64,000 nt of DNA from Streptomyces sp. MRC013 (GCF_023614235.1 NZ_CP094264.1:3782001-3846000); one strand, 5' to 3'; positions 17,146 to 27,631 are shown, numbered from the stretch's first letter. The notes: generated by a model from the letters alone, not told the origin. A program made the numbers and translations.

Positions 17146-20013
17146 ATGACCGAGACGAACCCCGTCGCCGAGACGGCGGCCCCGCACCGTTACACGGCGG
17201 CCATGGCGGCCGACATCGAGGCACGCTGGCAGGACTTCTGGGACGCGGAGGGGACGTACGCCGCGCCGAATCCGGGCGGCGACCTGGCGGGCGCCCCGGA
17301 GCTGGTCTCCCGGCCCAAGAAGTTCATCATGGACATGTTCCCCTACCCGTCCGGTGCCGGCCTGCACGTCGGCCATCCGCTGGGGTACATCGCCACCGAC
17401 GTGTACGCCCGCTACCAGCGCATGACCGGCCACAACGTCCTGCACACGCTGGGTTTCGACGCGTTCGGCCTGCCGGCCGAACAGTACGCGGTGCAGACCG
17501 GCACGCACCCGCGCGTGTCGACCGAGGCGAACATGGAGAACATGAAGGCCCAGCTGCGCCGGCTGGGCCTGGGCCACGACAGGCGCCGGTCGTTCGCCAC
17601 GATCGATCCCGACTACTACAAGTGGACCCAGTGGATCTTCCTGCAGATCTTCGACTCCTGGTACGACGAGGAGGCCGGGAGGGCCCGCCCGATCGCCGAC
17701 CTGGTGGCCCGGTTCGAGAGCGGTGAGCGCCCCGTACCGGGCACCGCGCGGTCGTGGGGCGAGCTGACCGCCGCCGAACGGGCCGACGTGCTGAGCGGAT
17801 ACCGCCTGGCGTACGCCTCCGACGCGCCGGTCAACTGGTGCCCCGGCCTGGGCACCGTCCTGGCCAACGAGGAGGTCACCGCCGACGGCCGCTCCGAGCG
17901 CGGCAACTTCCCGGTCTTCAAGGCGAAGCTGCGCCAGTGGAACATGCGCATCACCGCCTACGCGGACCGCCTGCTGGAGGACCTGGACGCGCTGGACTGG
18001 CCCGAGGCCATCAAGCTGCAGCAGCGCAACTGGATCGGCCGGTCCGAGGGCGCCCGCGTCGACTTCCCCGTCGGCGACGACGTGATCACCGTCTTCACCA
18101 CGCGCCCGGACACCCTGTTCGGCGCCACCTACATGGTGCTGGCCCCCGAGCACGACCTGGTCGACACGATCGTCCCGGACGCCTGGCCGGCCGGTACGCC
18201 CGCCCTGTGGACGGGCGGGCACGCCACCCCGGCCCTGGCCGTCGACGCGTACCGCAAGCAGGCCGCCGTCAAGTCCGACGTGGAGCGGCAGGCCGAGGCG
18301 AAGGAGAAGACCGGCGTCTTCACCGGCGCCCACGCCGTGAACCCGGTCAGCGGCGAGCGCGTCCCGGTCTTCATCGCCGACTACGTGCTGATGGGCTACG
18401 GCACGGGCGCCATCATGGCCGTCCCGGCGCACGACGGCCGCGACTTCGCCTTCGCCCGCGCCTTCGACCTGCCCGTGCGCTGCGTCGTCGAACCGGTCGA
18501 CGGCCGCGGCACGGACCCGTCCACCTGGGACGACGCCTTCGACTCGCACGACGCGAGGATCATGGCGTCGTCCAACGACGACGTGTCGCTGGACGGCCTG
18601 GGCGTCGCCGAGGCCAAGGCCGAGATCACCCGCTGGCTGGAGTCCCGCGGCATCGGCGAGGGCACCGTCAACTACCGCCTGCGCGACTGGCTGTTCAGCC
18701 GCCAGCGCTACTGGGGCGAGCCCTTCCCGATCGTCTACGACGAGGACGGCGTGGCGCACGCGCTGCCCGAGTCGGTGCTGCCGCTGGAACTGCCCGAGGT
18801 CGACGACTACGCGCCGCGCACCTTCGACCCGGACGACGCCGACACGCAGCCGGAGACCCCGCTGTCCCGCAACGAGGACTGGGTGAACGTCACCCTGGAC
18901 CTGGGCGACGGCCCCAAGCGGTACCGCCGCGAGACCAACACCATGCCCAACTGGGCCGGTTCCTGCTGGTACGAGCTGCGCTACCTGGATCCGCACAACG
19001 ACGGGAAGCTGGTCGACCCGGACATCGAGCGGTACTGGATGGGCCCGCGCGACGGCATGCCGCACGGGGGCGTGGACCTGTACGTGGGCGGCGCCGAGCA
19101 CGCCGTACTGCACCTGCTGTACGCCCGGTTCTGGTCGAAGGTCCTGTACGACCTGGGCCACGTGTCGTCGGCCGAGCCGTTCCACCGGCTCTTCAACCAG
19201 GGCATGATCCAGGCGTACGTCTACCGCGACGCACGGGGCATCGCCGTCCCGGCCGCCGAGGTCGAGGAGCGCGACGGCGCGTTCTGGTACCGGGGCGAGA
19301 AGGTCGGCCGGGTCCTGGGCAAGATGGGCAAGTCCCTGAAGAACGCGGTCACCCCGGACGAGATCTGCGCCGAGTACGGCGCCGACACGCTGCGGCTGTA
19401 CGAGATGGCCATGGGCCCCCTGGACGTGTCCCGCCCCTGGGACACGCGCGCGGTGGTGGGCCAGTACCGGCTGCTGCAGCGGCTGTGGCGCAACATCGTC
19501 GACGAGGCGACGGGGGAGGTCACCGTCGTCGACGCCGAGCCGGACGAGGACACGCTCCGTGCCCTGCACAAGGCCGTCGACGGAGTCTCCCAGGACATGG
19601 CGGCGATGCGCTTCAACACGGCCATCGCCAAGATCACCGAGCTGAACAACCACCTGACCAAGGCGGGCGGCCCCGTCCCCCGGCCGGTCGCCGAGCGGCT
19701 GGTGCTGCTGGTCGCGCCCCTGGCCCCGCACATCGCCGAGGAGCTGTGGCGCAAGCTGGGCCACACCGACTCGGTCGTCCACCAGGACTTCCCGGTCGCC
19801 GACCCGGCGTACGTCGTCGACGCGACGGTGACCTGCGTCGTACAGGTCAAGGGCAAGGTCAAGGCGCGCCTGGAGGTCTCCCCGTCCATCACGGACGAGG
19901 AACTGGAGACGCTGGCCCTGGCCGAGCCCGCGGTCACCGCCGCCCTGGGGGGTGCGGGCATCCGCAAGGTCGTCACCCGCGCGCCGAAGCTGGTGAACAT
20001 CGTCCCGGCGTGA
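17146..20013 (+). CDS. leuS: Leucine–tRNA ligase
   Basis: Charges tRNA-Leu with leucine in the cytoplasm. The 955-residue class I synthetase has the HIGH-type motif LHVGHPLG near residue 68, a CP1 editing domain (conserved [19 protein letters not shown]), a catalytic-domain [15 protein letters not shown] stretch, and [10 protein letters not shown] as the KMSKS equivalent. The C-terminal anticodon and tRNA-binding domains are present. The ATG at 17146 has AGAGGA just upstream; an in-frame ATG at 17128 with a GAGGCAGAG stretch is an alternative. Expression is probably controlled by the upstream Leu attenuator. Confidence 0.97.
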   Translation: MTETNPVAETAAPHRYTAAMAADIEARWQDFWDAEGTYAAPNPGGDLAGAPELVSRPKKFIMDMFPYPSGAGLHVGHPLGYIATDVYARYQRMTGHNVLHTLGFDAFGLPAEQYAVQTGTHPRVSTEANMENMKAQLRRLGLGHDRRRSFATIDPDYYKWTQWIFLQIFDSWYDEEAGRARPIADLVARFESGERPVPGTARSWGELTAAERADVLSGYRLAYASDAPVNWCPGLGTVLANEEVTADGRSERGNFPVFKAKLRQWNMRITAYADRLLEDLDALDWPEAIKLQQRNWIGRSEGARVDFPVGDDVITVFTTRPDTLFGATYMVLAPEHDLVDTIVPDAWPAGTPALWTGGHATPALAVDAYRKQAAVKSDVERQAEAKEKTGVFTGAHAVNPVSGERVPVFIADYVLMGYGTGAIMAVPAHDGRDFAFARAFDLPVRCVVEPVDGRGTDPSTWDDAFDSHDARIMASSNDDVSLDGLGVAEAKAEITRWLESRGIGEGTVNYRLRDWLFSRQRYWGEPFPIVYDEDGVAHALPESVLPLELPEVDDYAPRTFDPDDADTQPETPLSRNEDWVNVTLDLGDGPKRYRRETNTMPNWAGSCWYELRYLDPHNDGKLVDPDIERYWMGPRDGMPHGGVDLYVGGAEHAVLHLLYARFWSKVLYDLGHVSSAEPFHRLFNQGMIQAYVYRDARGIAVPAAEVEERDGAFWYRGEKVGRVLGKMGKSLKNAVTPDEICAEYGADTLRLYEMAMGPLDVSRPWDTRAVVGQYRLLQRLWRNIVDEATGEVTVVDAEPDEDTLRALHKAVDGVSQDMAAMRFNTAIAKITELNNHLTKAGGPVPRPVAERLVLLVAPLAPHIAEELWRKLGHTDSVVHQDFPVADPAYVVDATVTCVVQVKGKVKARLEVSPSITDEELETLALAEPAVTAALGGAGIRKVVTRAPKLVNIVPA

Positions 20014-20063
20014 CCGGCCACCGGGTCCCGTCGCGCGACGGCGTCCCGGAGTCGACTCCCGGG

Positions 20064-20099
20064 GGCGGATCGGGGGTTCTCCGGAACCCCCGATCCGCC
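20064..20099 (+). terminator. Terminator of leuS
   Basis: GGCGGATCGGGGGTTC and its exact complement form a 16-bp stem with a TCCG loop, 50 nt after the leuS stop codon. Confidence 0.9.
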
Positions 20100-20145
20100 C
20101 TCCGGCGTTTACCGTGGAGGGAACACACGACGACGAGGGGACTCC

Positions 20146-20964
20146 ATGTCACAGGCGATCCTGATCCTGGCACTGCTTTTCGTCGCCTTCGTCGCGCTCG
20201 GGGTGTACGTGAGCGTCAAGGCGGTCAAGGCGGCCAAGCGCGGTGTCGACCGCACCCTCACGCAGGCCCGGCGCACGGTCGAGGACACCGCCCTCCGCGC
20301 CAAGGGCTACGGGCAGACCGGCGTCGCGGGGGAGCTGGCACAGCTGCGGTTGTCACTGCGCACCTCCTTGCGGGCCACGCAGGACGCCCTGGAGGCAGGC
20401 TCCCCGGAGGACGCCTCGCTCCAGGAGTCGCTGGAGCTGTTCCGCCGGCTCAACGCCCACGGGCACGAACTGGACGAGGAGCTCAAGCGGCTGGAGCGCG
20501 ACCCCGACAAGGCCGGGGTCGCCGAACGCCTGGCGGACCTGCGGGAGCGCACGCGGCGGATCACGGAGCCGGCCGACTCCCTGCGCTGGGCGGCCAGGGA
20601 CCGGGCGCAGCGGTTCGCCCGGGACGACCTCGACCTGCTCGGCGCGCAGATCGACGTCGAGGCCGGTGCGCTGCGCCACTGGTCGGAGCCGGAAACCCCC
20701 GGAACGAAGGGTCACGACGGTCCCGAGGCCGCGGCGGCGCCCGGGCACGACCGCCCCCGGGCGTCGTGGCCGGAGCCGGCGGCGGGACCCGCTCCCGCCC
20801 AGGTCTGGCCCGCCGGAGCGGACGGGGAGGCGGGGACGGATGCCCGCCGAGCCGGCGGGAGCGGCCCGGCCGAGACGGCCCGGCCGGCCATCACCGCTCG
20901 GGACCCACGCCTCGGAACCGGCTATCCCTGGCAGAGGACCACGCGTCCCGAGACCACCAACTGA
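20146..20964 (+). CDS. Hypothetical membrane-anchored helical protein
   Basis: 272 residues: an N-terminal hydrophobic helix (ILILALLFVAFVALGVYVSV, residues 5–24) serves as a membrane anchor, followed by about 160 residues of charged, heptad-like helix (for example LRLSLRTSLRATQDALEAG and ELDEELKRLERDPDKAG) suggesting coiled coil, and a disordered Gly/Pro/Ala-rich tail. No catalytic motif is seen. It stands between leuS and degV with the leuS terminator upstream, so it has its own promoter. Function unknown. Confidence 0.72.
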   Translation: MSQAILILALLFVAFVALGVYVSVKAVKAAKRGVDRTLTQARRTVEDTALRAKGYGQTGVAGELAQLRLSLRTSLRATQDALEAGSPEDASLQESLELFRRLNAHGHELDEELKRLERDPDKAGVAERLADLRERTRRITEPADSLRWAARDRAQRFARDDLDLLGAQIDVEAGALRHWSEPETPGTKGHDGPEAAAAPGHDRPRASWPEPAAGPAPAQVWPAGADGEAGTDARRAGGSGPAETARPAITARDPRLGTGYPWQRTTRPETTN

Positions 20965-21031
20965 CCCTCCGCGACCGCGGCGGGCGGTCCCGGGATGCCT
21001 TCCGGCGCCGCCTGCGGGTAACCTCCCGGTC

Positions 21032-21877
21032 ATGTCCCGCCATGTCGCGATCGTCACCGATTCCACGGCCTACCTGCCGCCGCAGACGAGAGAGCGGCAC
21101 GGTATCACCGCGGTGCCGCTGACCGTCGTCCTGGGCGGTACGGCCGTGGAGGAGGGCGGCGGGATCTCGGCCCGCTCACTCGCCCAGGCCCTGCAGAAGC
21201 GACGCTCCGTCACCACGTCCCGGCCCAGCCCGGAGACGTTCGCGACCCACTACCGCCGGGTCGCCGAAGGAGGCGCCACCGGGATCGTCTCCCTCCACCT
21301 CTCGGCCGAGCTGTCCGGCACCTACGAGGCGGCGCTACTGGCGGCCCGGGAGGCGCCGGTGCCCGTGCGGGTCGTCGACACCGGGATGATCGCCATGGCG
21401 CTGGGCTTCTGCGCCGTCGCGGCGGCCGAGGCCGCACAGGCGGGCTGCGGTCCGGACGAGGTCGTGGCGGCCGCGGAGAAACGCGCCTCCGGCACCTCCG
21501 CGTACTTCTACGTCGACACCCTCGACCACCTGCGGCGAGGCGGGCGCATCGGGGCCGCCCGCGCACTGCTCGGGTCGGCGCTGGCCGTGAAGCCCCTGCT
21601 GGAGCTGAACGGCGGACGCATCGAGCCGAGGGAGAAGGTGCGTACCGCGTCGAAGGCCATCGCCCGGCTCGAGGAGATCGCCGTCGAACGGGCGGGCCGC
21701 GCCTCCGTCGACATCGCCGTGCACCACCTCGCCGCCGCCGAACGGGCCGACGTGCTCGCCGGGCACCTGCGTGACCGCGTCCCGGGTCTGGTGGACCTCC
21801 ACGTCAGCGAGGTCGGCGCGGTGATCGGAGCGCACACCGGACCGGGACTGCTGGGAGTGGTCGTCTCCCAGCGGTGA
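21032..21877 (+). CDS. DegV family fatty-acid-binding protein
   Basis: 281 residues. The N-terminal VAIVTDSTAYLPP, the TTSRPSPETF motif, SAELSGTYEAA and FYVDTLDHLRRGGRIGAA are diagnostic of DegV/FakB proteins, which bind a fatty acid between two domains; FakB homologues present it to the kinase FakA. No fakA is in this window, so a phosphorylation role is only family inference. The ATG at 21032 is preceded by TAACCT 7 nt upstream and no ribosome binding site. It lies just upstream of comEA, as in other streptomycetes. Confidence 0.92.
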   Translation: MSRHVAIVTDSTAYLPPQTRERHGITAVPLTVVLGGTAVEEGGGISARSLAQALQKRRSVTTSRPSPETFATHYRRVAEGGATGIVSLHLSAELSGTYEAALLAAREAPVPVRVVDTGMIAMALGFCAVAAAEAAQAGCGPDEVVAAAEKRASGTSAYFYVDTLDHLRRGGRIGAARALLGSALAVKPLLELNGGRIEPREKVRTASKAIARLEEIAVERAGRASVDIAVHHLAAAERADVLAGHLRDRVPGLVDLHVSEVGAVIGAHTGPGLLGVVVSQR

Positions 21878-21988
21878 CACCGTCGGTTTCACCCCTGCGG
21901 GTGACCGCGTTCTCCACAACTCCCAGGTTTTCCACGGAAATCAGCGCGGCCCGGCAGATCCGGACGGACATCTCTACCGTGCTGTGGC

Positions 21989-22213
21989 ATGGCGACACGG
22001 ACACACTCGGTGATCAGAGCCGCCGCGGCGGCCTCTCGCAACTCCCTCTCCTCCCGGCCGCCCGCGGCGACGAGCGGGCCCGGGCGGGCCCGCGGTTCCG
22101 ACGGCCGGACGCGCGGCCGCACGGGCGGGCGGGGCCGGCACCGTGCCGAAGACCCCGGAGCACACGCCGCCGCGCCACCCGGGCCGCCCCCAGGAGCAGG
22201 GCGGACGCGTTGA
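21989..22213 (+). other. Probable displaced N-terminal coding segment of comEA
   Basis: A 74-codon ORF (MATRTHSVIRAAAAASRNSL…) that ends in TGATG overlapping the ATG of the comEA frame. Third-position GC is high up to about 22145 in this frame and then shifts to the comEA frame, where RRRATRAAPRSRADALMAG reads like an Arg-rich cytoplasmic segment. The simplest reading is a one-base loss around 22140–22165 that separates the N-terminus from the rest of comEA. A genuine translationally coupled short ORF is the alternative. Confidence 0.45.
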
Positions 22214-23052
22214 TGGCGGGTACCGACCCGCCGCCGCGCCGGCCCGCCGGACCCTCGGCGCCCTCCGAGGCCCCGGCCCCTCCGTACACGCCGTCCGCGG
22301 ACTCCCGGACCGGGACGGGAGAACGGTGGGGGCTCGCGTTGCGCGAACGCCTGCCGGTGTGGGTGCAGACCAGGTGCGGGCTCGAGCGCCGCACGCTGGG
22401 CGCACTGGCCGTCGTCCTGGTCGCGGGAGTGGTGCTCGCCGCGTGCTGGTTCTGGGCCGGCCGTCCTGAGACCGTGCGCGCACCCGAGGCGGTCGGGCAC
22501 GCCGCGACCGCGGTGACCGCGCCGGCGGAGCAGCTCCCGCCGACCGCCGCCCCGCCGCCGACGGGCCCGCCACCGGCCGGCCTGCCGACGGCGGGTCCGT
22601 CCCCGGGCGTGGTCGTCGTCGATGTGAGCGGCAGGGTGCGGCGGCCCGGCGTGCTGCGGCTTCCGACGGGTGCCCGCGTCGTCGACGCGCTCCGCGCCGC
22701 CGGCGGCGTCCCGCCGGGTACGGACACGAGCGGGCTCAACAGGGCGCGCGTCCTGGTGGACGGCGAGCACGTCCTGGTCGGCGTCCCGGCCACCGCCGGC
22801 CCGCCCGGCGTCCCGCCGCCGGGAACCCCGCCGGACGCCGCCGGAACCGGGGCGGTGGAAGGACCGGTCAGCCTCAACACCGCCACGGTCGAACAGCTCG
22901 ACACCCTGCCCGGGGTCGGACCGGTCCTCGCCCGCCACATCGTCGAGCACCGCGCCCGGCACGGCGGCTTCCGGTCGATCGAGGAACTGCGCGAGGTCCG
23001 CGGCATCGGCGCCCGCCGCTTCGCCGACCTCTGTCCCCGGGTACGGCTGTGA
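22213..23052 (+). CDS. comEA: ComEA-like helix-hairpin-helix DNA-binding protein
   Basis: 279 residues from the ATG at 22213. A cytoplasmic N-terminus, a transmembrane helix (LGALAVVLVAGVVLAACWFW), a Pro-rich linker, a SLBB-like domain (VVVDVSGRVRRPGVLRL) and a C-terminal HhH pair (SLNTATVEQLDTLPGVGPVL and EELREVRGIGARRFADL) follow in order. ComEA binds double-stranded DNA at the cell surface during uptake. Its GTGA overlap with comEC shows translational coupling. The N-terminus is uncertain because a frameshift upstream may have removed about 60 residues (see 21989–22213). Natural competence is not established in streptomycetes, so the biological role is open. Confidence 0.85.
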   Translation: MAGTDPPPRRPAGPSAPSEAPAPPYTPSADSRTGTGERWGLALRERLPVWVQTRCGLERRTLGALAVVLVAGVVLAACWFWAGRPETVRAPEAVGHAATAVTAPAEQLPPTAAPPPTGPPPAGLPTAGPSPGVVVVDVSGRVRRPGVLRLPTGARVVDALRAAGGVPPGTDTSGLNRARVLVDGEHVLVGVPATAGPPGVPPPGTPPDAAGTGAVEGPVSLNTATVEQLDTLPGVGPVLARHIVEHRARHGGFRSIEELREVRGIGARRFADLCPRVRL

Positions 23053-25917
23053 CGTCCGGCCAGGCGGCGCCGGTGCGGCCCGGCAGGGGCGCGCGGCCCG
23101 CCACCGGGCCGGACGCGCGCTCCGAACCGTGTGCGGCGGCCCATCGCGCTCCGGACGACCCGCGAGGAGCCCCCGACCCGCGGCGGGAAGGACCGGCAGA
23201 CCTGCGGCTGGTGGCGCCCGCCCTGGCGGCATGGGGGGCGGCGGCAGTCGCCCTGGGCCTTCCCGGCCGGTGGGCGGTGACCGGCGTCGCCCTGTGCGGA
23301 GCGGGGGCGGTCGCCCTCCTGCTGGACGGGTGGCGGAGGCGTACGGCCCGGGCGTCCGCCGGGTGGCGGCGGCGGAACGCCACCGCGTACGCCGCCGTAC
23401 TGCTGTGCGCCGCCGCCGGCGCGGCCTCGGCGGGGCTGCACGGGGCGGACCTGCGACGCGGACCGGTCCCCGCGCTGGCGGGGGAGCACGCGAGCGTCAC
23501 CGCCGACGTGGCGGTCCGCTCCGACCCGCGGCCCACCGTGCACCGGGTGCGAGGTGACCGGACGGTGCCCGCCTCCGTCGTTCTGGACGCGGAAGTGACG
23601 CGGGTGACCGCACCGGACGGAACGACCACGCGGGTCCGCACACCGGTCCTCGTGATGGCACGGCCCGGGGAGGAGGGGCGGCACGGCGGCGCGTGGCTGA
23701 GGCTGCTGCCGTCCACCACGCTGCGGGTGACGGGCCGGCTCGCGCCCCCGCGTGACCCCGGCGACCCGTTCGCCGCCGTGCTGTACGCCGGTACGGGGCC
23801 GCCCCGCGTCACCGGCCCGCCGAGCGCCCTGCACCGAACGGCCGGACGGCTGCGCGCCGGCCTGCGCGAAGCCACCGACGGGCTGCCCGCGGACGCACGG
23901 GCGCTGCTGCCGGGACTCGTCGTCGGTGACACCTCGCGGATCCCCGAGGACCTGCGCAGAGCGTTCGAGGCAACGGACCTCACCCATCTCCTGGCCGTCT
24001 CCGGCAGCAACCTGACCATCGTCCTCCTGCTGCTCATCGGGCCCGCCGGCACGGCGTCGAGTGCCGAGCGGGGCGGCCTCGCCCCCCGGCTGGGCGTCCC
24101 GCTGCGGGGGACGGCGCTACTGGGCGGAGCGCTGACGCTGGCGTTCGTGGTGGTGTGCCGGCCCGAGCCGAGCGTGCTGCGCGCCGCCGCCTGCGGTCTG
24201 ATCACCCTGCTCGCCATCGCCACCGGGCGGCGCCGGTCGCTGATCCCCGCCCTCGCCGGGGCCGTTCTGCTGCTGGTGCTGTACGAGCCGTGGCTGGCCC
24301 GCAGCCACGGGTTCCTGCTGTCCGTCCTGGCGACCGGCGCGCTCCTCACGATCGCCCCGCGCTGGAGTGCCGCCCTCCGGGCGCGCGGAACACCACCGCG
24401 CATCGCGGAGGCCCTGGCCGCGGCGGCGGCCGCACAGGCGGTGTGCGCACCGGTGGTGGCCGTCTTCGCGGCGCGGGTGAGCCTGGTGGCGATCCCCTGC
24501 AACCTGTTCGCCGAACTGGCGGTGGCGCCGGCCACCGTGCTCGGGTTCGCCGCGCTGGGGGCCGCCCCGCTCGCCATGCCGGCGGCCCGGCTGCTCGCCG
24601 AGTGCGCCGCCTGGCCCGCCGGGTGGGTGGCGTCCGTGGCGCGGACCGGGGCCTCCCTGCCCGGGGCGCAGGTGGACTGGCCGGGTGGCTGGCGGGGTGG
24701 GCTGCTGCTGGCCGCCGTGACGGCGGCGCTGCTGCTCGCGGTGGGTCGACTGCCGTACCGGCCGTGGGTGGCCGCCGGCTGCGTCGGGCTTCTGCTGCTC
24801 GCCGTCCTGCGGCCCGTGCCGCTGGTCCGCGTCGTCACCGGGTGGCCGCCGCCCGGATGGGTGTTCGCGATGTGCGACGTGGGCCAGGGCGACGCCTCGG
24901 TCCTGGCCGCGGGGGGCGGCACGGCCGTCGTGGTCGACGCGGGACCGGACCCCGAGCCGGTGGACCGGTGCCTGCGGGACCTGGGCGTCAGCCGTGTGCC
25001 GCTCGTGCTGCTCACCCACTTCCACGCCGACCACGTGACCGGGCTGCCGGGCGTACTGCGCGGCCGGTCCGTGGGGGGTGGTTCAGACGACGGGACTCCT
25101 CGACCCGCCGGGCCAAGCCGCGTTCGTCCGCCGCACGGCCGCCGCGGCACGCGTCCCCGTGGTCCACGCGGTACCGGGGGAGCGGCGCCGGACCGGGGCG
25201 CTCGACTGGCGGGTGCTGTGGCCCGCGCCGACCGCCGGGTTCGCCCCCGAGGGCCCCAACGACGCCAGTGTCACCCTGCTCGTCCGGACCCGCGGCGGAG
25301 TGACCCTGCTGCTCCTCGGCGATCTGGAGCCGCCGTCCCAGCGGAGCCTCTCCCGGGCACATCCCGCGCTGCCGGGGGTCGACGTCCTCAAGGTCGCGCA
25401 CCACGGCTCGGCGCACCAGGACCCCGAACTGCTCGGCAGGACGCGTCCGCGGCTCGCACTGGTGTCGGCCGGGCGGGGCAATCCGTACGGGCACCCCTCG
25501 CCCCGCACGCTCGACGCCCTGCGGGATGCGGGCGCGGCCGTGCTGCGCACCGATCGGGACGGCGCCATCGCGGTGGTGGGCTCCGGTCGGGACCTGCGGG
25601 CGGTCACCCGCCACCGCCGCGGGCGCCCGCCGGGCCCGTCGCGCGGCCCCGGCGGGCTCACGCCAACCAGGTGCCGTCGCGCATCAGGAGCCGGTCGGGC
25701 AGTTCGGCCTCCTCGCGCCACGCCTTCACGGTCCGGGGCGTCACCCGCAGGTAGACCCAGGGCTCGCAATCGCGGGGGTCCCAGCCCAGCTTGGCCGCGA
25801 ACGCGTCGGCCGAGGCCCTCGGCAGGTCGCATCCCTCGACCGCCTCCGCCATGCCGTCCACCAGCACCACGTCGCGGGTGTGCCCCAGGCCGAGCCGGAC
25901 GCGGCCGCGCGGGGTGA
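23049..25917 (+). pseudogene. comEC: ComEC/Rec2 DNA-uptake channel protein, frameshifted at a G6 run
   Basis: The first frame (from GTG 23049) encodes the ComEC N-terminal region, many transmembrane helices and the start of the metallo-beta-lactamase-like domain (LTHFHADHVTGLPGVLRGRSV). After the six-G run at 25073–25078 homology continues in the +1 frame: QTTGLLDPPGQAAFVRR, PNDASVTLLVR, VDVLKVAHHGSAHQD and NPYGHPSPRTL. Removing one G restores a continuous protein of about 850 residues or more. The second frame has no stop until 25917, overlapping the convergent PPOX gene by 260 nt, so the true C-terminus is unclear. The insertion is either a homopolymer sequencing error or a real inactivating slip. 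Coupled to comEA by a GTGA overlap. Confidence 0.85.
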
Positions 25918-26113
25918 GGTTCCGGGCGGTGGGGTTGGCCCGCCGCGTCGATATCAGGAAGGTGTCGTCGTCCCAGACGAATGACAGCGGCACGAGAAGG
26001 GGGGCGCCCGCGGCCGAGGCGGTCGCCGCCCACAGGTCGTGATCCTCCGCGAACCGCCTGAGGACGTCGTGCTTGCGCTGCTCCCGGTCGCGGACCGGTT
26101 GACGAACGATCAT
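25658..26113 (-). CDS. Pyridoxamine 5'-phosphate oxidase-fold (PPOX class) protein
   Basis: 151 residues with the split-barrel flavin-binding pattern: LLVPLSFVWDDDTFLISTRRANPTARNL, then RVRLGLGHTRDVVLVDGMAEAVE and a C-terminal PWVYLRVTPRTVKAW. The family includes FMN- and F420-dependent oxidoreductases and heme-binding members; the cofactor cannot be decided from sequence alone. It is convergent with comEC, whose frame runs into it. Confidence 0.85.
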   Translation of the reverse strand: MIVRQPVRDREQRKHDVLRRFAEDHDLWAATASAAGAPLLVPLSFVWDDDTFLISTRRANPTARNLTPRGRVRLGLGHTRDVVLVDGMAEAVEGCDLPRASADAFAAKLGWDPRDCEPWVYLRVTPRTVKAWREEAELPDRLLMRDGTWLA

Positions 26114-26226
26114 GCCCGCACCCTACGGACCGGCCCCGGGCGGCGCCTCGGTCCCCGGACGGAGGACCCGCGCACGAGGACCTGCCCGGAGGACCGTCGT
26201 GGGGAAAGGGGGCGGACAATGGTGCC

Positions 26227-26499
26227 GTGGACGCAGTGGACGAAGAGGACCGCACCGGCGACGTCAGGCACGTGCTGGTCCTACCCGACCGGGAGGCGGC
26301 CGAGGAGGCCGCCGAGGCGCTCGTCGACCGCTACGGGCTGGACGAGGAGCCGCAGCTGGTACGGGACGCCCTCGCCGGGGAGGACGACGCCGAGGACGCC
26401 CAGTGGCTCCTGGTGGTCGAGGACCCGGACGGCCGGTTGTCGGCGACGCGGATGGACGACTTCGCCGCCGAGTGGGAGGGCTGGCGCGAGGAGCCGTAG
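26227..26499 (+). CDS. Acidic conserved hypothetical protein
   Basis: 90 residues, very rich in Asp/Glu (DEEDRTGDVRHVLVLPDREAAEEAAEAL; WLLVVEDPDGRLSATRMDDFA). Strand–helix alternation suggests one small globular domain of about 80 residues. GACAAT lies 6 nt before the GTG, so the transcript is probably leaderless. It sits 113 nt before holA and matches no family I recognise. Confidence 0.65.
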   Translation: MDAVDEEDRTGDVRHVLVLPDREAAEEAAEALVDRYGLDEEPQLVRDALAGEDDAEDAQWLLVVEDPDGRLSATRMDDFAAEWEGWREEP

Positions 26500-26612
26500 G
26501 CGGGCCGGTGGCACGGGCCGCGCGGCGGTGCCGACGGTTCGGCGGGTGTGGACGGCGGCCGGGCGGAGCGGCCGGGCGGGGGATGTCGGTGGGCCGTGGG
26601 ATGCTGGTCGCG

Positions 26613-27596
26613 ATGGCTGCCAAGAAGACGACCGACGACCCGCTCGCCCCCGTCACCCTCGCCGTGGGCCAGGAGGACCTGCTGCTGGACCGCGCCGTCC
26701 GGCAGGTGGTGGTGGCCGCGCGAGCCGCCGACTCCGACACGGACGTACGGGACCTGACCGCCGACCAGCTTCAGCCCGGCAGCCTGGCCGAACTGACCAG
26801 CCCGTCGCTCTTCGCCGAGCGCAGGGTCCTGATCGTGCGCAATGCCCAGGACCTGTCGGCGGACACGGCCAAGGACTTCAAGGCGTACATCGCCGCACCC
26901 GTGGAGGAGACCAGCCTCGTCCTCCTCCACCCGGGCGGTGCCAAGGGCAAGGGCCTGCTGGACGCGGCCCGTAAAGCGGGAGCGCGCGAGGTGGCGTGCC
27001 CCAAGACCACGAAACCGGCGGAGCGCCTGGCGTTCGTGCGGCAGGAGTTCCGGGAGCTGGGGCGGTCGGCCACGCCGGAGGCGTGCCAGGCGCTCGTCGA
27101 CGCGATCGGCAGCGACCTGCGCGAGCTCTGCGGAGCGGTCTCGCAGCTCACGGCGGACGTCGAGGGCACGATCGACGAGTCCGTCGTCGGCCGTTACTAC
27201 ACGGGCCGGGCCGAGGCGTCCAGCTTCAACGTCGCCGACCGCGCGGTGGAGGGGCGGGCGGCCGAGGCCCTGGAGGCGTTGCGCTGGTCGCTCTCGACCG
27301 GGGTGGCGCCCGTGCTGATCACCAGCGCTCTGGCTCAGGGCGTGCGGGCCATCGGCAAGCTCTCCTCCGCGAGGGGCGGGAGGCCCGCCGACCTCGCCCG
27401 CGAACTGGGTATGCCGCCGTGGAAGATCGACCGCGTGCGACAGCAGATGCGCGGCTGGACACCCGATGGCGTGGCCGTGGCCCTGCGGGCCGTCGCCGAG
27501 GCCGACGCGGGGGTCAAGGGCGGCGGTGACGACCCCGGGTACGCCTTGGAGAAAGCGGTGGTGGCCGTCGCCCGGGCCGCCCGTTCCCGCCGCTGA
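26613..27596 (+). CDS. holA: DNA polymerase III subunit delta
   Basis: Clamp-loader subunit that opens the beta clamp. 327 residues: an N-terminal AAA+-like domain (LAVGQEDLLLDRAVRQVV; SPSLFAERRVLIVRNAQDL; ETSLVLLHPGGAKGKGLLDA) and a helical C-terminal collar domain (NVADRAVEGRAAEALEALRW and GMPPWKIDRVRQQMRGW). The ATG at 26613 begins the usual MAAKK N-terminus; in-frame ATGs at 26583 and 26601 would add short unlike sequence. It is followed by a hairpin terminator. Confidence 0.94.
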   Translation: MAAKKTTDDPLAPVTLAVGQEDLLLDRAVRQVVVAARAADSDTDVRDLTADQLQPGSLAELTSPSLFAERRVLIVRNAQDLSADTAKDFKAYIAAPVEETSLVLLHPGGAKGKGLLDAARKAGAREVACPKTTKPAERLAFVRQEFRELGRSATPEACQALVDAIGSDLRELCGAVSQLTADVEGTIDESVVGRYYTGRAEASSFNVADRAVEGRAAEALEALRWSLSTGVAPVLITSALAQGVRAIGKLSSARGGRPADLARELGMPPWKIDRVRQQMRGWTPDGVAVALRAVAEADAGVKGGGDDPGYALEKAVVAVARAARSRR

Positions 27597-27606
27597 CCTC
27601 GACGCC

Positions 27607-27631
27607 CGAGGGCCCGGCGCCGGCGCCCTCG
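27607..27631 (+). terminator. Terminator of holA
   Basis: CGAGGGC and GCCCTCG pair around a GC-rich palindromic loop, 10 nt after the holA stop codon. Confidence 0.65.

Noticed and set aside
17754..21122. A 1122-residue plus-strand frame over leuS
   Set aside because: Arg/Pro/Gly-rich translation in the wrong phase of leuS; GC3 bias belongs to the leuS frame.
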